Below, piece by piece: positions 8,400-17,862 of a stretch of 64,000 nucleotides of DNA; the first letter of the stretch is position 1, and each line of letters begins with the position of its first letter. Source of the stretch: Pseudobacter ginsenosidimutans (GTDB lineage: Bacteria > Bacteroidota > Bacteroidia > Chitinophagales > Chitinophagaceae); assembly GCF_007970185.1 (NCBI RefSeq), contig NZ_CP042431.1, positions 2,294,001 to 2,358,000 on the forward strand, given 5' to 3'. The notes beneath the pieces are model-generated. The model had not been told where the DNA came from, did not search any database, and was given only the letters and a program-made list of their open reading frames with translations. The position numbers were made by a program, and so were the translations under genes.

Positions 8400-10814
8400 T
8401 TATTTCACCTTCCTCACAAAATCCTTCAAATAGCTACAGGTGTTCACGGCTTCTTTATAAAAAGCTGTATTGCTGTATTGTTTTGCCAGCGTTGTGAAAT
8501 GCGGGCTGGACATCATTTTCTTTTCCTGCGCAACTTTGGCCTTTTCGTAATCATCATAGCTGGTATTCCGCCCCCATACTGGTCCCGGGATCTGCTTTTG
8601 TTCGCACTTGGCTACCATGAAGAGGCTGCGGGCCTTGAAGTTGGGGTCCTTACTCAGCGTATATGCCTGCTGGTAATGATCCCTCGCTTTGAATACGCCA
8701 TAGTATTCCTTTTCTCCGGGCTTGAGTGTGGATTGGTCTGAAGGGAAAGAAGCGCCACCGCCCCAGCCATACTGGGTGAGAATCCAGCTATTGCCCCAAT
8801 AGCTCATGCCGTACATACCTTTGGCCAGTTCATAATGTAATTGCGCTTTCTTTTCAGGATCGCTGGCTTTGGCCAGGTCTCGCTCCAGTTGCATCATCTT
8901 TTGTGTGAAGCTGAGCTTGGTATATTTCTTTGTATCCTGCGGAGTAGGCGCATGTGTATCTTCTATCAGGTCTGCAAAAGGATTGGCTGTGAGATAAGTG
9001 CTATAAGGTTCCTGCGCGTAATAGGAAGCCGGGATCTTTGCGAACCATTTTTCAGCTTCGGCAAATTTGAATTCGCGGAGCAGGGCTGTGCCGGTAACAT
9101 CGTTCACATCGTCTTTGTTGAAGGTATTATGGCTCACCATGAACTTTTCCAGGGTGTTTAGTTTGGAGTTGTTCATCAATGCGAACAGTTGCTGGATCTG
9201 GTCTGCAGAAAGATCATTGCGCAGCATGCTGGTAGAGCTCAGCCAAAAGCCCCATCCCTCTTTCACATAAGTTTTCTGGACCCATTCTGCTGTGCCCACG
9301 CAGAGCAGAAACTTCACCTGGTCGGCATTATTGAGCTGCTGGTAACGCGGCGCGAGGATATCGGAGAAGATCCGGCGATAGAATAACGCATAGTCATTGC
9401 TGGCAGCAGCCTTCTTTTCCAGCCATTGTAAAGAAGGGAAGATCTGATCTTCAAAATTTTTATCGATACTGGCCTGGCTGTTGATGGTCAGCAGCAGGTT
9501 GGTCATGGCCCATTGGTCCTGCAGGTGCGAAGAAAGGTTAAGCTTCTTTGCTTCATCCAGTTGCTTGCGGGCGCCTGCATAGTCTTTATTGATCAGCAGG
9601 GCATGGGCAGCGGCAACGGAGAATAATCCTTTGTTGGAAGTGCTTTTTTGTTTGGCTGCTTCCTGACAGAGAGTAACAAAGGCAGGTATTGTTGCTTTCC
9701 AGGAATTGGATGTTTTGTCTCCTTCATCACCATAATACTGACGGATGGCGAGGGGCTCTTTTTTGGCAGCTTCTGTTTCGGGGGTGAAATAATGATCTTC
9801 CAGTTTGTTCAGCTCACGGATCAGGAGAACCTCCAGCATTGGCGAGCTGGGAGCCATCTTCCGGATGGACTGAAGGGTTTTTATTTCGCTGCGGTCGCTG
9901 CCCATTGCAAAGAGGCCAAGCACATTTGCGCGCTCTTCATCGTTCTTGCAAAGGGCCAGTACTGCCTGGCGGTTCTGCTCATCGAATCTTTTCACAGACC
10001 AGTCGAAGCTCATGTAATTGGATACTCGCATCACTTCATTCCTGCTGAAGAGCTGGCTGAAGATATAAGCGCCTTCGTTTTTCTTACCGGTGCGGGAGAG
10101 TGCTCCGGCTTTGAGCGAAAGGCTCATATCCTGCAATATGCTGTTGGTAGTATTGGGTTTCACCAGTTGATCGTAGTTGAGGATGGCTTCATCATATCGG
10201 TTGGCGTAATGCGCGAGCCTTACTACCTGGTAGGCGTAGCGGAGTTTGATGAATTCATTTTTCGCAACATTGTAAAGTTGCAGCCCGTTCTTCTGGAGTT
10301 TGGCCATTTTATCCTTGTCTCTGGCAATGGGCTCCCATGCACTCCAGCTGCCTGTAACATTGGGCTCCACCTGTTTCGCATACATGATATATCCCAGAGC
10401 TTCCAGGTCTTTGCTCTTCATGAACCAGCTGGTCATTCCATTTTTTGCGATAGAGTCTGGTATCTGGAGTGGCTGGTTCTTTTCCAGATGATAATAAAGA
10501 TTGGAAAGATGCTTGCGATCGTATTGCACTACAAATTCGATGGCATCTTTCTTTGAAAAGCTGTTGTTGCCATAGCCTGCCCATTCTGCAGCGGTAACAT
10601 CCGAGGTGGTAACGGGTTCCTTTTCTTCATAGAGGAACTGCACATCTGTGTAGTAAAATGGCGAATATCCCTGTACGTTACTGTTGTTCCTGGAGAAGAA
10701 GCTCACATAATAATCGTAAGGATCTGAATCGCCTCCGGCGCAACCGATGATGTTGTAGGGGAAGCATAAAGCAACAGCATTAATGCAGACTAAGAAAAAT
10801 AGTTTGTATTTCAT
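8400..10814 (-). CDS. large lipoprotein of unknown function, helical repeats
   Basis: 804 residues with a lipoprotein-type N-terminus (MKYKLFFLVCINAVALC, Cys25 in NIIGCAGG). The first ~100 residues are rich in Tyr and Asp. The remainder is helical, with stretches such as GARKQLDEAKKL that look like degenerate TPR units. No catalytic motif was seen. It is the downstream gene of a two-gene operon: its ATG (10812-10814) lies inside the 3' end of the preceding lipoprotein gene (35-nt overlap), so the two are probably translationally coupled and act together at the envelope. No family recognised. Confidence 0.8.
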   Translation of the reverse strand: MKYKLFFLVCINAVALCFPYNIIGCAGGDSDPYDYYVSFFSRNNSNVQGYSPFYYTDVQFLYEEKEPVTTSDVTAAEWAGYGNNSFSKKDAIEFVVQYDRKHLSNLYYHLEKNQPLQIPDSIAKNGMTSWFMKSKDLEALGYIMYAKQVEPNVTGSWSAWEPIARDKDKMAKLQKNGLQLYNVAKNEFIKLRYAYQVVRLAHYANRYDEAILNYDQLVKPNTTNSILQDMSLSLKAGALSRTGKKNEGAYIFSQLFSRNEVMRVSNYMSFDWSVKRFDEQNRQAVLALCKNDEERANVLGLFAMGSDRSEIKTLQSIRKMAPSSPMLEVLLIRELNKLEDHYFTPETEAAKKEPLAIRQYYGDEGDKTSNSWKATIPAFVTLCQEAAKQKSTSNKGLFSVAAAHALLINKDYAGARKQLDEAKKLNLSSHLQDQWAMTNLLLTINSQASIDKNFEDQIFPSLQWLEKKAAASNDYALFYRRIFSDILAPRYQQLNNADQVKFLLCVGTAEWVQKTYVKEGWGFWLSSTSMLRNDLSADQIQQLFALMNNSKLNTLEKFMVSHNTFNKDDVNDVTGTALLREFKFAEAEKWFAKIPASYYAQEPYSTYLTANPFADLIEDTHAPTPQDTKKYTKLSFTQKMMQLERDLAKASDPEKKAQLHYELAKGMYGMSYWGNSWILTQYGWGGGASFPSDQSTLKPGEKEYYGVFKARDHYQQAYTLSKDPNFKARSLFMVAKCEQKQIPGPVWGRNTSYDDYEKAKVAQEKKMMSSPHFTTLAKQYSNTAFYKEAVNTCSYLKDFVRKVK

Positions 10815-11853
10815 GGGTTGAATAATTATCCAGCGTTATTGAATCGAGATGATAAAGTGATAAGGTCAGTTTTTCGTTCCTGATCTTTTTTTTCAGGATC
10901 CTGGCCGACCTGAGAATATCGCCAAAGTTACTATCTTCCTGTCTGATCAGGTCATCTTTGTGCAGATCATATCCCAGTAGTACCGTGTCTTTCAGCAATC
11001 GGTACGTATTTCCCTCCCTGTTAGTGAGTAGTTTATGGTCAAGGTTTTCCGTGGGCAGATTCTGAATGAGGCCAGCGTATTCATTTTTCCTGAACAGCAC
11101 TTTCCAGTTGAAAATTGGAAGGGCAACATCGAGGTCAAGCGGATACTCGTGGAGATTGGTTGTATATTTTTCCATTTCTTCCGGATCCAGGATGGAGTTC
11201 TTTGTCAATGGATTTTTGAGATTGCCCATATTGTAGCACATGAGCAGTCCGCGGTCTATGGGAGGCACGCCTGTTTTGAGCTTGTATTTGCATTGGTATA
11301 GCCGGATGGTGGCTGAAAGGAGCTTTCCCTGGAAACCGGGATGTTCCTTGAGTTTTCGCAACAGCAAAAAATAGCGGTCGCGGGTGGTGGCGGTCCAGTC
11401 GCAATCGATCTGGATTTCCTTTACAGGGACCGAAGAGAGCTCTGTGGCCCTGATGGTTTCGATCAGTCCTGCAATCTGTACGGCAGTAGAGACCACGGCC
11501 ACGGAGTCCAGCATCATCATAGTTTCATTGGTGATGAAAACCGTAGGCACAAGTTCTGTTTTGCCGGATGATAATAATCTGCGGGTACTGTCTCCAAATT
11601 GTACTTTGGCTGTAGGGATCGCTGTTTGTTGCGGGGCATTCCAGGCCACATCAAAAAATTTCACATAAAGTTTATCTGCTGTTTGCAGCAATATGTTCTG
11701 TTCTTTCGGATTGAGTACGGCCTGCGATTTCCAGAAATAAAATGCAGGCGTAACAATGTGATCCTGCTGTGCTCCGCTGCAACCTGCGGCCACAATGGCC
11801 AACAGCCCTGCAAGAGCGGCAATTGGCAGGTATTTACATATGGTGAAATTCAT
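10780..11853 (-). CDS. lipoprotein with possible TIM-barrel (DUF3142-like) domain
   Basis: 357 residues, signal peptide ending at Cys25 (LAIVAAGC). The body contains TPAFYFWKSQ near the N-terminus, VKEIQIDCDW in the middle and LDVALPIFNWKVLF later. Strands ending in Asp and Trp at such spacing are reminiscent of the DUF3142 group of putative glycoside hydrolase-like barrels. That resemblance is from memory and not firm. First gene of an operon with the 804-residue lipoprotein, which it overlaps by 35 nt. Probably acts in the periplasm or on the outer membrane. Confidence 0.7.
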   Translation of the reverse strand: MNFTICKYLPIAALAGLLAIVAAGCSGAQQDHIVTPAFYFWKSQAVLNPKEQNILLQTADKLYVKFFDVAWNAPQQTAIPTAKVQFGDSTRRLLSSGKTELVPTVFITNETMMMLDSVAVVSTAVQIAGLIETIRATELSSVPVKEIQIDCDWTATTRDRYFLLLRKLKEHPGFQGKLLSATIRLYQCKYKLKTGVPPIDRGLLMCYNMGNLKNPLTKNSILDPEEMEKYTTNLHEYPLDLDVALPIFNWKVLFRKNEYAGLIQNLPTENLDHKLLTNREGNTYRLLKDTVLLGYDLHKDDLIRQEDSNFGDILRSARILKKKIRNEKLTLSLYHLDSITLDNYSTHEIQTIFLSLH

Positions 11854-11925
11854 GGTTGCCCAAAAGTAAATTGTTTTTTGGGTATGATTTCCTCTCCTTA
11901 CATTTACGGCCCTTAAAGTGTGCTA

Positions 11926-12402
11926 ATGACGGTTCAATTTGGTTACGATAAAAAGCAGGTGATACAGGCATTGCGGTATCACTTCCTGATGAGGCCTGAG
12001 ATCAAGATACTGCTGATCTTCATCAACGTGTTTGCCATTCTTTCCGCGATATTGTTCGCCTATAAGATCATTCAACCGGTTTCTTTTTTGATGTTCTCTG
12101 TATTGTGGTTCATCCTGATGCTGGTGATCTGGCGAGTGCTTCCCTCCAGTATCTATAAAAGGTCCAGCACGTTCAAGGACCATTTCATCATGCATTTCAA
12201 CGAAAATGCGGTAACGCTGGAAACAGAGCGCGGATCTAAAGACTGGAGCTGGGAGTCTTTCAGCAAATTCATCGAGAGCCCCTATTTCTTTCATTTGTAT
12301 TTCGATGCCCGTTCTTTCTTCATTATTCCCAAAGAAGCTTTTGTGGATATTGCCGATCTGCAAAAGGTAAGGCAGTGGATGAAGACCAAGATCTCCAAAT
12401 AA
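11926..12402 (+). CDS. YcxB-like membrane protein
   Basis: 158 residues: a short cytosolic N-terminus, two adjacent transmembrane segments (about 28-70), then a C-terminal domain with the pattern DHFIMHFNENAVTLET...SWESFSKF...YFHLYFDARSFFIIPKEAF. That is the layout of YcxB-like proteins, which have no established biochemical role. An in-frame GTG lies two codons upstream (11920), but the ATG at 11926 is preferred. A TACATTTA sequence about 25 nt upstream resembles the phylum's -7 element. Confidence 0.75.
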   Translation: MTVQFGYDKKQVIQALRYHFLMRPEIKILLIFINVFAILSAILFAYKIIQPVSFLMFSVLWFILMLVIWRVLPSSIYKRSSTFKDHFIMHFNENAVTLETERGSKDWSWESFSKFIESPYFFHLYFDARSFFIIPKEAFVDIADLQKVRQWMKTKISK

Positions 12403-12423
12403 AAAACCGGGTTAACCCGGTTT
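12403..12423. terminator. palindromic terminator containing the repaired gldB stop codon
   Basis: AACCGGGTTAACCCGGTT is a perfect 18-nt palindrome flanked by A and T runs. It terminates the YcxB-like gene. The stop codon of the repaired gldB frame (12412-12414, minus strand) lies at its centre, so the convergent genes share it. Confidence 0.8.
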
Positions 12424-13454
12424 GTATTTACTCTCTTCGAATATTTTTTTGGGATCCGTTTGCAGTATTTGCTGAAGGGTAACGGATTTGTGTTTCTCCA
12501 CGTATTTCCGGATGATCTGCCGGCCAACCCACATACCAATAAAGCCGGGTGATCCCTGGCCAAGCGCCTGTGTGAAAGGGCCGTCGGTTATATATTCCTT
12601 GATGAGATCAGGTTCGTTCTTGTACAGGAGTCCGTTGGTGAGGAAGAAGTTCCAGATATTCCTTCGTTTTCGATACAGCCTTTGAGTTGTTTGGCCGTGT
12701 ATCCCGTGAGCAGGGAGTCTTCAGTGTAGGGTAACAGTTTTTCCAGGGCATACAATCTTTTCCCTTTTTCCACCATTTGTTCCACCAGGTTGAGGCCGCG
12801 GATCCTTTCGGGATGAATATCGTCGATGATATTCTTCATACAGTTGACAGCGATGTATTCCGGAGCGAACCGCCTGGAAACATAGGTCGGATACAATTGC
12901 TGTCCCATTTCCGAATGGTAGACCGAGAAATTGCTGCCGAGGTGGAGCTGCAGCCCCACGGCCAGACCATCCTGCGTGATCACATCTCCGTATTTGCCGA
13001 GGGAGGCTTCAAAAGCGGCGTCCATCGGGCCGATATAGGTAATGAGTTTTTCAGGAAGATGATAGGCAGGGAAATAGTATTTGACAAACTGCAGTCCTTT
13101 TTTCACTTCTTTCTCGTAGGGAGCGAAATTGCGGAACAGTTTATCTGCACTGTCTTTGATTGGTTGGTAATCTTTCAGGAAATGTTTCAATGGGAGTTCA
13201 GGACTGACCATGGCTGAATCAGCCATGGGTGCAATACCCAGGATATTCAACACATAATCGCCCAGGAATCCGCCGTACCGGGGGACGAGTTGTTGCATAC
13301 TTCTTTCGATATTATTGGTATCGATAGCAAAAAAATCCTGTTCAAACCGCTGCACGGTCAGGTTCACTTTGATGTTGGAAACATCGGGCACATTCTTGTT
13401 CTTACAGGCGAAAAGCCCGGTGGCCAACAGGAGGGCGAAGGCGGTTTTCTTCAT
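12412..13454 (-). pseudogene. gldB: gliding motility lipoprotein GldB, frameshifted
   Basis: GldB is a lipoprotein needed for gliding and linked to T9SS function in Bacteroidota. The start is ATG at 13454, giving a signal peptide with lipobox LFAC. An intact frame runs to about 12680 (TAKQLKGCIENEG); the next frame then continues NIWNFFLTNGLLYKNEPDLI and ends SKYKPG at 12412. The expected junction ENEG-NIWNFF needs one more A in the run at about 12655-12662. The total, 1043 nt, is one base short of a multiple of three, and the repaired length (about 347 residues) suits GldB. Divergent from nadE. A single-base assembly error is the simplest explanation, because the 3' part is free of further damage. 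Confidence 0.85.
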
Positions 13455-13473
13455 GCCAGTCAAACGTTTGTGG

Positions 13474-13501
13474 CAAAAATATGTTGTAAAAAGAAATCCA
13501 A
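13474..13501 (-). promoter_or_regulatory. candidate gldB promoter
   Basis: On the minus strand TTG (13499-13501), 17-nt spacer, TATTTTTG (13474-13481), about 20 nt upstream of the gldB ATG. Matches the Bacteroidota -33/-7 pattern. Confidence 0.5.
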
Positions 13502-13526
13502 AATATAAAATCCCCCGGATGGGGCT

Positions 13527-13534
13527 TAAATTTG
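13527..13534 (+). promoter_or_regulatory. candidate nadE -7 element
   Basis: TAAATTTG fits TAnnTTTG but ends only 4 nt before the nadE ATG; if used, the transcript would be almost leaderless. No clear -33 element. Confidence 0.3.
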
Positions 13535-13538
13535 AGGT

Positions 13539-15263
13539 ATGAAGATCGCTTTAGCGCAACAGAATTATCATATCGGCAACTTTGAAGACAATACCCGGAA
13601 GATCATCGGCGCCATTCAGTACGCCAAATCCAGAGGAGCAGACCTGGTGGTATTTTCAGAATTGAGCGTTTGTGGCTATCCTCCGCGCGACCTGCTTGAG
13701 TTCAACGACTTCGTGAATGAATGCTACAAGGCAATCGATATCATCAAGGAGCATACAGACACCATCGGCGTGATCATTGGCGCTCCCCAGCGCAATCCCG
13801 AGAAAGAAGGAAAGGACCTCTTCAATGCGGCCTGGTTCCTTTATGAGAAACAGGTATTGGGTGTGGCGCAGAAAACCTGTCTGCCCACCTATGATGTATT
13901 TGATGAGAACCGTTATTTCGAGCCGGCCTACCATTGGGAAGTGGTCCGCTTCAAAGGGAAACGCATCGCACTTACCATTTGTGAAGATATCTGGAATTTG
14001 GGCGATAATCCCCTGTACCGTATCAATCCGATGGACAAACTGATTGTGCAGCATCCCGATCTCATGATCAATATTTCAGCCTCTCCTTTTGATTATGATC
14101 ATGATGACGACAGGCTGGAAGTGATCCGGGCCAATGTACTCAAGTACAAATTGCCCATGTTCTATTGCAATACCATCGGCTCGCAAACCGAAGTGGTATT
14201 TGATGGAGGCAGCCTGGTGATGGATGCACAAGGCCGGGTGATCAAGGCCATGAAAGTGTTTGAGGAGGATTTCGCCATTGTGGATACAGACCAGGAGCAA
14301 TCCACTGTTACTACCAAAGCTCCGGCTCCGCTGAAGCGCGCCACCACTGCCTTTGATAAGGAAATGCGCGTTTCGAAGGTGGACGATCCCGATAAGATCA
14401 TAGATTATCTCACTTCTGAAAAGAATATCGGGGAGATCCACCAGGCGCTGATCCTGGGCATCCGGGATTATTTCAGGAAGATGGGATTCTCCAAAGCGAT
14501 CCTCGGTTCCTCCGGTGGTATCGATAGCGCTGTGGCTTTGGCGTTAGCCTGCGAAGCGCTGGGGAAAGACAATGTCCGCGCCATCCTGATGCCCTCCGAA
14601 TTTTCATCTGACCACTCTGTGTCGGATGCGGAACAACTGAGCAGGAACCTCGGCAATCCCTGCGATATCATCCCCATCAAAGATATTTACAACCAGTTCC
14701 TGACTACCCTGGAGCCGGTGTTCAAAGGATTGCCTTTTGGACTGGCTGAAGAAAATATACAGAGCCGCACGCGCGGTAACCTGCTGATGGCCATTGCCAA
14801 TAAATTCGGATATATCCTGCTCAACACTTCCAATAAAAGTGAGCTGGCAACCGGTTATGGTACCCTCTACGGCGATATGGCCGGTGGTCTCAGCGTGCTG
14901 GGTGATGTATACAAAATGCAGGTGTATGCGCTGGCAGAATACATCAACCGGAACGGAGTGATCATCCCTGAAAATATCATTCACAAAGCGCCTTCGGCAG
15001 AGCTCAGGCCTGATCAGAAAGACAGCGATAGCCTTCCCGAATATCCGGTACTGGACAAAGTGCTGTATCAGTATATCGAAAGAAGACAGGGACCGAAAGA
15101 GATCATTGAAATGGGCATCGATGAAGCCCTTGTACGCAGGATCCTGAAACTGGTCAACACGGCGGAGTATAAACGAAATCAGTTCTGCCCTATCATCCGC
15201 GTCAGCAGCAAAGCTTTCGGCGTGGGAAGAAGAGTGCCTATTGTAGGAAAATATTTAAGCTAA
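13539..15263 (+). CDS. nadE: glutamine-dependent NAD+ synthetase
   Basis: 574 residues, the two-domain form of the enzyme that converts nicotinic acid adenine dinucleotide to NAD+ with glutamine as nitrogen source. The N-terminal nitrilase-type amidase has the triad Glu41 (ELSVCGYPPRD), Lys112 (AQKTCLP) and Cys148 (TICEDIW). The C-terminal synthetase has the P-loop SGGIDS at 325-330 and the conserved TSNKSELATGYGT. It is divergent from gldB across about 80 nt. Cytosolic, complete, normal length. Confidence 0.97.
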   Translation: MKIALAQQNYHIGNFEDNTRKIIGAIQYAKSRGADLVVFSELSVCGYPPRDLLEFNDFVNECYKAIDIIKEHTDTIGVIIGAPQRNPEKEGKDLFNAAWFLYEKQVLGVAQKTCLPTYDVFDENRYFEPAYHWEVVRFKGKRIALTICEDIWNLGDNPLYRINPMDKLIVQHPDLMINISASPFDYDHDDDRLEVIRANVLKYKLPMFYCNTIGSQTEVVFDGGSLVMDAQGRVIKAMKVFEEDFAIVDTDQEQSTVTTKAPAPLKRATTAFDKEMRVSKVDDPDKIIDYLTSEKNIGEIHQALILGIRDYFRKMGFSKAILGSSGGIDSAVALALACEALGKDNVRAILMPSEFSSDHSVSDAEQLSRNLGNPCDIIPIKDIYNQFLTTLEPVFKGLPFGLAEENIQSRTRGNLLMAIANKFGYILLNTSNKSELATGYGTLYGDMAGGLSVLGDVYKMQVYALAEYINRNGVIIPENIIHKAPSAELRPDQKDSDSLPEYPVLDKVLYQYIERRQGPKEIIEMGIDEALVRRILKLVNTAEYKRNQFCPIIRVSSKAFGVGRRVPIVGKYLS

Positions 15264-15268
15264 AAAAA

Positions 15269-15293
15269 CAGGCAGCGCTTTTGGCGCTGCCTG
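15269..15293. terminator. hairpin terminator after nadE
   Basis: CAGGCAGCGC pairs with GCGCTGCCTG around a 5-nt loop, with A7 before and a T run after. It can serve nadE and the convergent lipocalin-like gene. Confidence 0.85.
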
Positions 15294-15343
15294 CGATATT
15301 TTTTCGGTTATATCAACCGGGGCTCGGTTCGTTGAATATAATA

Positions 15344-15790
15344 TTAGCGCTTAAGGATCACCGTGTAAGTAATGGTATTGCCTCCCTCAGACATTGTCAG
15401 TGAAAGAACCAGCTGGCTCTTGGTCAGGCTGACTACTTCGAAGTCTCCGTAGATAAAGAAGGCAGAAGTTTCCAGTGTGATCTTGTTACCGTTGAGACTC
15501 CATTCTGTAGTCTCATCATTTTCACATTTTTTTCCTTCGTCAACAACTTTGAACACGTTGTTGGCCAGCAATTGATAAACATCGTCCTTCTCGCATTCTT
15601 CGAATTCAGACAATATGGACTCTTCACCAACTCCGCTAACCTTCATTTTCAGGTCAGCCAGCTTGTAGTTGCCGATCAGGTTTTCTGCATTTACAGCAAG
15701 TTTGTCGTCGTCTTTGTCTTTCTTACAGGAGGAGAATACGGATAAGGTCACGAAGGCCAGGAGAGTCAGCCTCAGCATGTGTTTTTTCAT
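15344..15790 (-). CDS. lipocalin-like lipoprotein
   Basis: 148 residues. Lipoprotein signal peptide (LSVFSSCKKDKDDD; the acidic/basic run after the Cys is common in Bacteroidota surface lipoproteins). It is followed by the pattern LIGNYKLADLKMK ... VYQLLANNVFKVVDEG ... TEWSLNGNKITLE, typical of the small lipocalin-like proteins of this phylum. Role unknown; possibly binds a small hydrophobic ligand at the outer membrane. Single-gene unit. Confidence 0.75.
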   Translation of the reverse strand: MKKHMLRLTLLAFVTLSVFSSCKKDKDDDKLAVNAENLIGNYKLADLKMKVSGVGEESILSEFEECEKDDVYQLLANNVFKVVDEGKKCENDETTEWSLNGNKITLETSAFFIYGDFEVVSLTKSQLVLSLTMSEGGNTITYTVILKR

Positions 15791-15973
15791 ATTTGGGGTT
15801 TTAAATGACTCGGGGTTTCACTACAAACTGTAAATGCCGGTATTTATTGTGTTTCGGCTGAACTATAAATTATCTCATTCCCGGCCTCCGGCCATCAAGT
15901 TGGCAAGCATATTGCAACTGCATTTCGCGTAATTTTATATCTTGTTATCATTCATTCATGCTAAACCCGGTTT

Positions 15974-16975
15974 ATGGTATTAACAGCCGATGATATTCGC
16001 CAGCTCAATGAGAAGATCCAGTCTCACAGTTCATTTATTGACCGTCTCCGGGACGAAACAGCCCGTGTGATCGTAGGCCAGCACCATATGCTGGACAGGC
16101 TGCTGATCGGCCTGCTCTGCAATGGGCATATCCTCCTGGAAGGGGTGCCCGGTCTGGCAAAGACCCTTACCATAAAAAGCCTTTCTCAGGCAGTACAGGC
16201 CAAATTCAGCCGGATCCAGTTCACGCCCGATCTGCTGCCGGCAGATGTGATCGGTACCATGATCTATAACCAGCAGCAGCATGAATTCATCGTGAGAAAA
16301 GGCCCCATCTTCGCCAATTTCGTTCTCGCGGATGAGATCAACCGCGCACCGGCAAAGGTTCAGAGCGCTCTCCTGGAAGCCATGCAGGAAAAACAGGTGA
16401 CCATCGGCGATACCACCTACAAACTGGATGAGCCATTCCTTGTACTGGCTACCCAGAATCCACTGGAACAGGAAGGAACTTATCCGCTTCCTGAAGCGCA
16501 GCAGGACCGCTTCCTCATGAAAGTGATTGTGGAATATCCTACAAAAGAAGAAGAACAACTCATCATACGTCAGAATGTGCAGGGGCTGAAAGGACCACAG
16601 ATCTCACCCGTGGTGACCATGCAGGAGATCATGCAGGCACGCGACCTGGTAAGGCAGGTGTACATGGATGAAAAAGTGGAACAATACATTTTAGACATCG
16701 TGTTTGCTACCCGTTATCCTGAACAATACAAACTTGACAAACTGAAGCCGCTGATCTCATATGGAGGATCGCCACGCGCCAGCATCAACCTGGCAATGGC
16801 AGGCAAAGCACATGCCTTCCTGAACAAACGCGGCTATGTGATACCGGAAGATATCCGTAGTATTTCGAAAGATGTATTGCGTCATCGTATCGGCCTCACG
16901 TATGAAGCAGAAGCAGAGAACGTGAACGTAGTGGATGTGGTGGATGATATTCTCCGCGCTATCCAGGTACCTTAA
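15974..16975 (+). CDS. MoxR family AAA+ ATPase
   Basis: 333 residues. Walker A GVPGLAKT, Walker B with sensor region LADEINRAPAKVQSALLEAMQE, and LATQNPLEQEGTYPLPEAQQDRF, all diagnostic for MoxR. MoxR ATPases act as chaperones for von Willebrand factor A proteins; a DUF58 gene follows after 9 nt and a VWA gene comes two genes later. First gene of the Bat-type operon that runs to 19760. Confidence 0.95.
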   Translation: MVLTADDIRQLNEKIQSHSSFIDRLRDETARVIVGQHHMLDRLLIGLLCNGHILLEGVPGLAKTLTIKSLSQAVQAKFSRIQFTPDLLPADVIGTMIYNQQQHEFIVRKGPIFANFVLADEINRAPAKVQSALLEAMQEKQVTIGDTTYKLDEPFLVLATQNPLEQEGTYPLPEAQQDRFLMKVIVEYPTKEEEQLIIRQNVQGLKGPQISPVVTMQEIMQARDLVRQVYMDEKVEQYILDIVFATRYPEQYKLDKLKPLISYGGSPRASINLAMAGKAHAFLNKRGYVIPEDIRSISKDVLRHRIGLTYEAEAENVNVVDVVDDILRAIQVP

Positions 16976-16984
16976 TCCCAACTC

Positions 16985-17857
16985 ATGCTCACAACAACCG
17001 AGATATTAAAAAAAGTAAGAGAGCTCGAGATCAAAAGCAAAAGGCTCACCCGGCATATTTTCACCGGTGAATACCACAGCGCTTTCAAGGGAAGGGGTAT
17101 GCATTTCAAGGAAGTGCGCGAATACCAGGCCGGCGATGATCCGCGCTTCATAGACTGGAACGTATCCGCGCGTTTCAATCATCCTTTCAGTAAAATGTTC
17201 GAGGAAGAACGTGAGCTTACCGTAATGCTGATAGTTGATGTAAGCGCCAGTTCCCTCTTCGGCACTACACATGCACGTAAGAAAGACCTGATCACGGAAA
17301 TCGGCGCCGTGCTTGCCTTTTCGGCCATCAGCAATAATGATAAGGTGGGACTGATCTTCTTCAGCGATAAAGTGGAAAAGATGATCCCGCCGAAAAAAGG
17401 AAGGGATCATGTACTCTACATGGTTCGTGAATTGCTGTCTATGCAACCCAAACAAAAAGGCACCAACCTGGGAGAAGCGCTCCGCCGCTTCACCAATTCC
17501 ACCCGCCAGCAATGCATCGCCTTTTTGCTGAGCGATTTCCTGGATACCGGTTTCAACGATGCTCTCAAAGTAGCAGGCCGCAAACACGATCTTATCGGCA
17601 TCAAGATATACGACAAGATGGAAATGCAATTGCCGGATGCAGGAATGATGCTGGCGGAAGATGCAGAAACCGGACAGCAGTTCTATGTTGATACCAGCGA
17701 TTTCCTGGTCAGACAAAAACATCAGTCCGGATTTTTCCGTCATACAGAATATTGCAAGCAGGTATTCACTCAGGCCGGCTGCGATCTCCTGCATATACGC
17801 ACGGATGAGGACTATGTGAAAGTGTTACAAAAATTCTTTATCGGCAGAAATAAATAG
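16985..17857 (+). CDS. DUF58 domain-containing protein
   Basis: 290 residues, soluble. The DUF58 core is visible as GMHFKEVREYQAGDDPRFIDWNVSAR, followed by a VWA-like part with VDVSASSLFG (DxSxS metal-site motif) and FLLSDFLD. DUF58 proteins are regular partners of MoxR. It follows moxR by 9 nt and precedes the BatD-like gene by 5 nt. Confidence 0.93.
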   Translation: MLTTTEILKKVRELEIKSKRLTRHIFTGEYHSAFKGRGMHFKEVREYQAGDDPRFIDWNVSARFNHPFSKMFEEERELTVMLIVDVSASSLFGTTHARKKDLITEIGAVLAFSAISNNDKVGLIFFSDKVEKMIPPKKGRDHVLYMVRELLSMQPKQKGTNLGEALRRFTNSTRQQCIAFLLSDFLDTGFNDALKVAGRKHDLIGIKIYDKMEMQLPDAGMMLAEDAETGQQFYVDTSDFLVRQKHQSGFFRHTEYCKQVFTQAGCDLLHIRTDEDYVKVLQKFFIGRNK

Positions 17858-17862
17858 GATAC

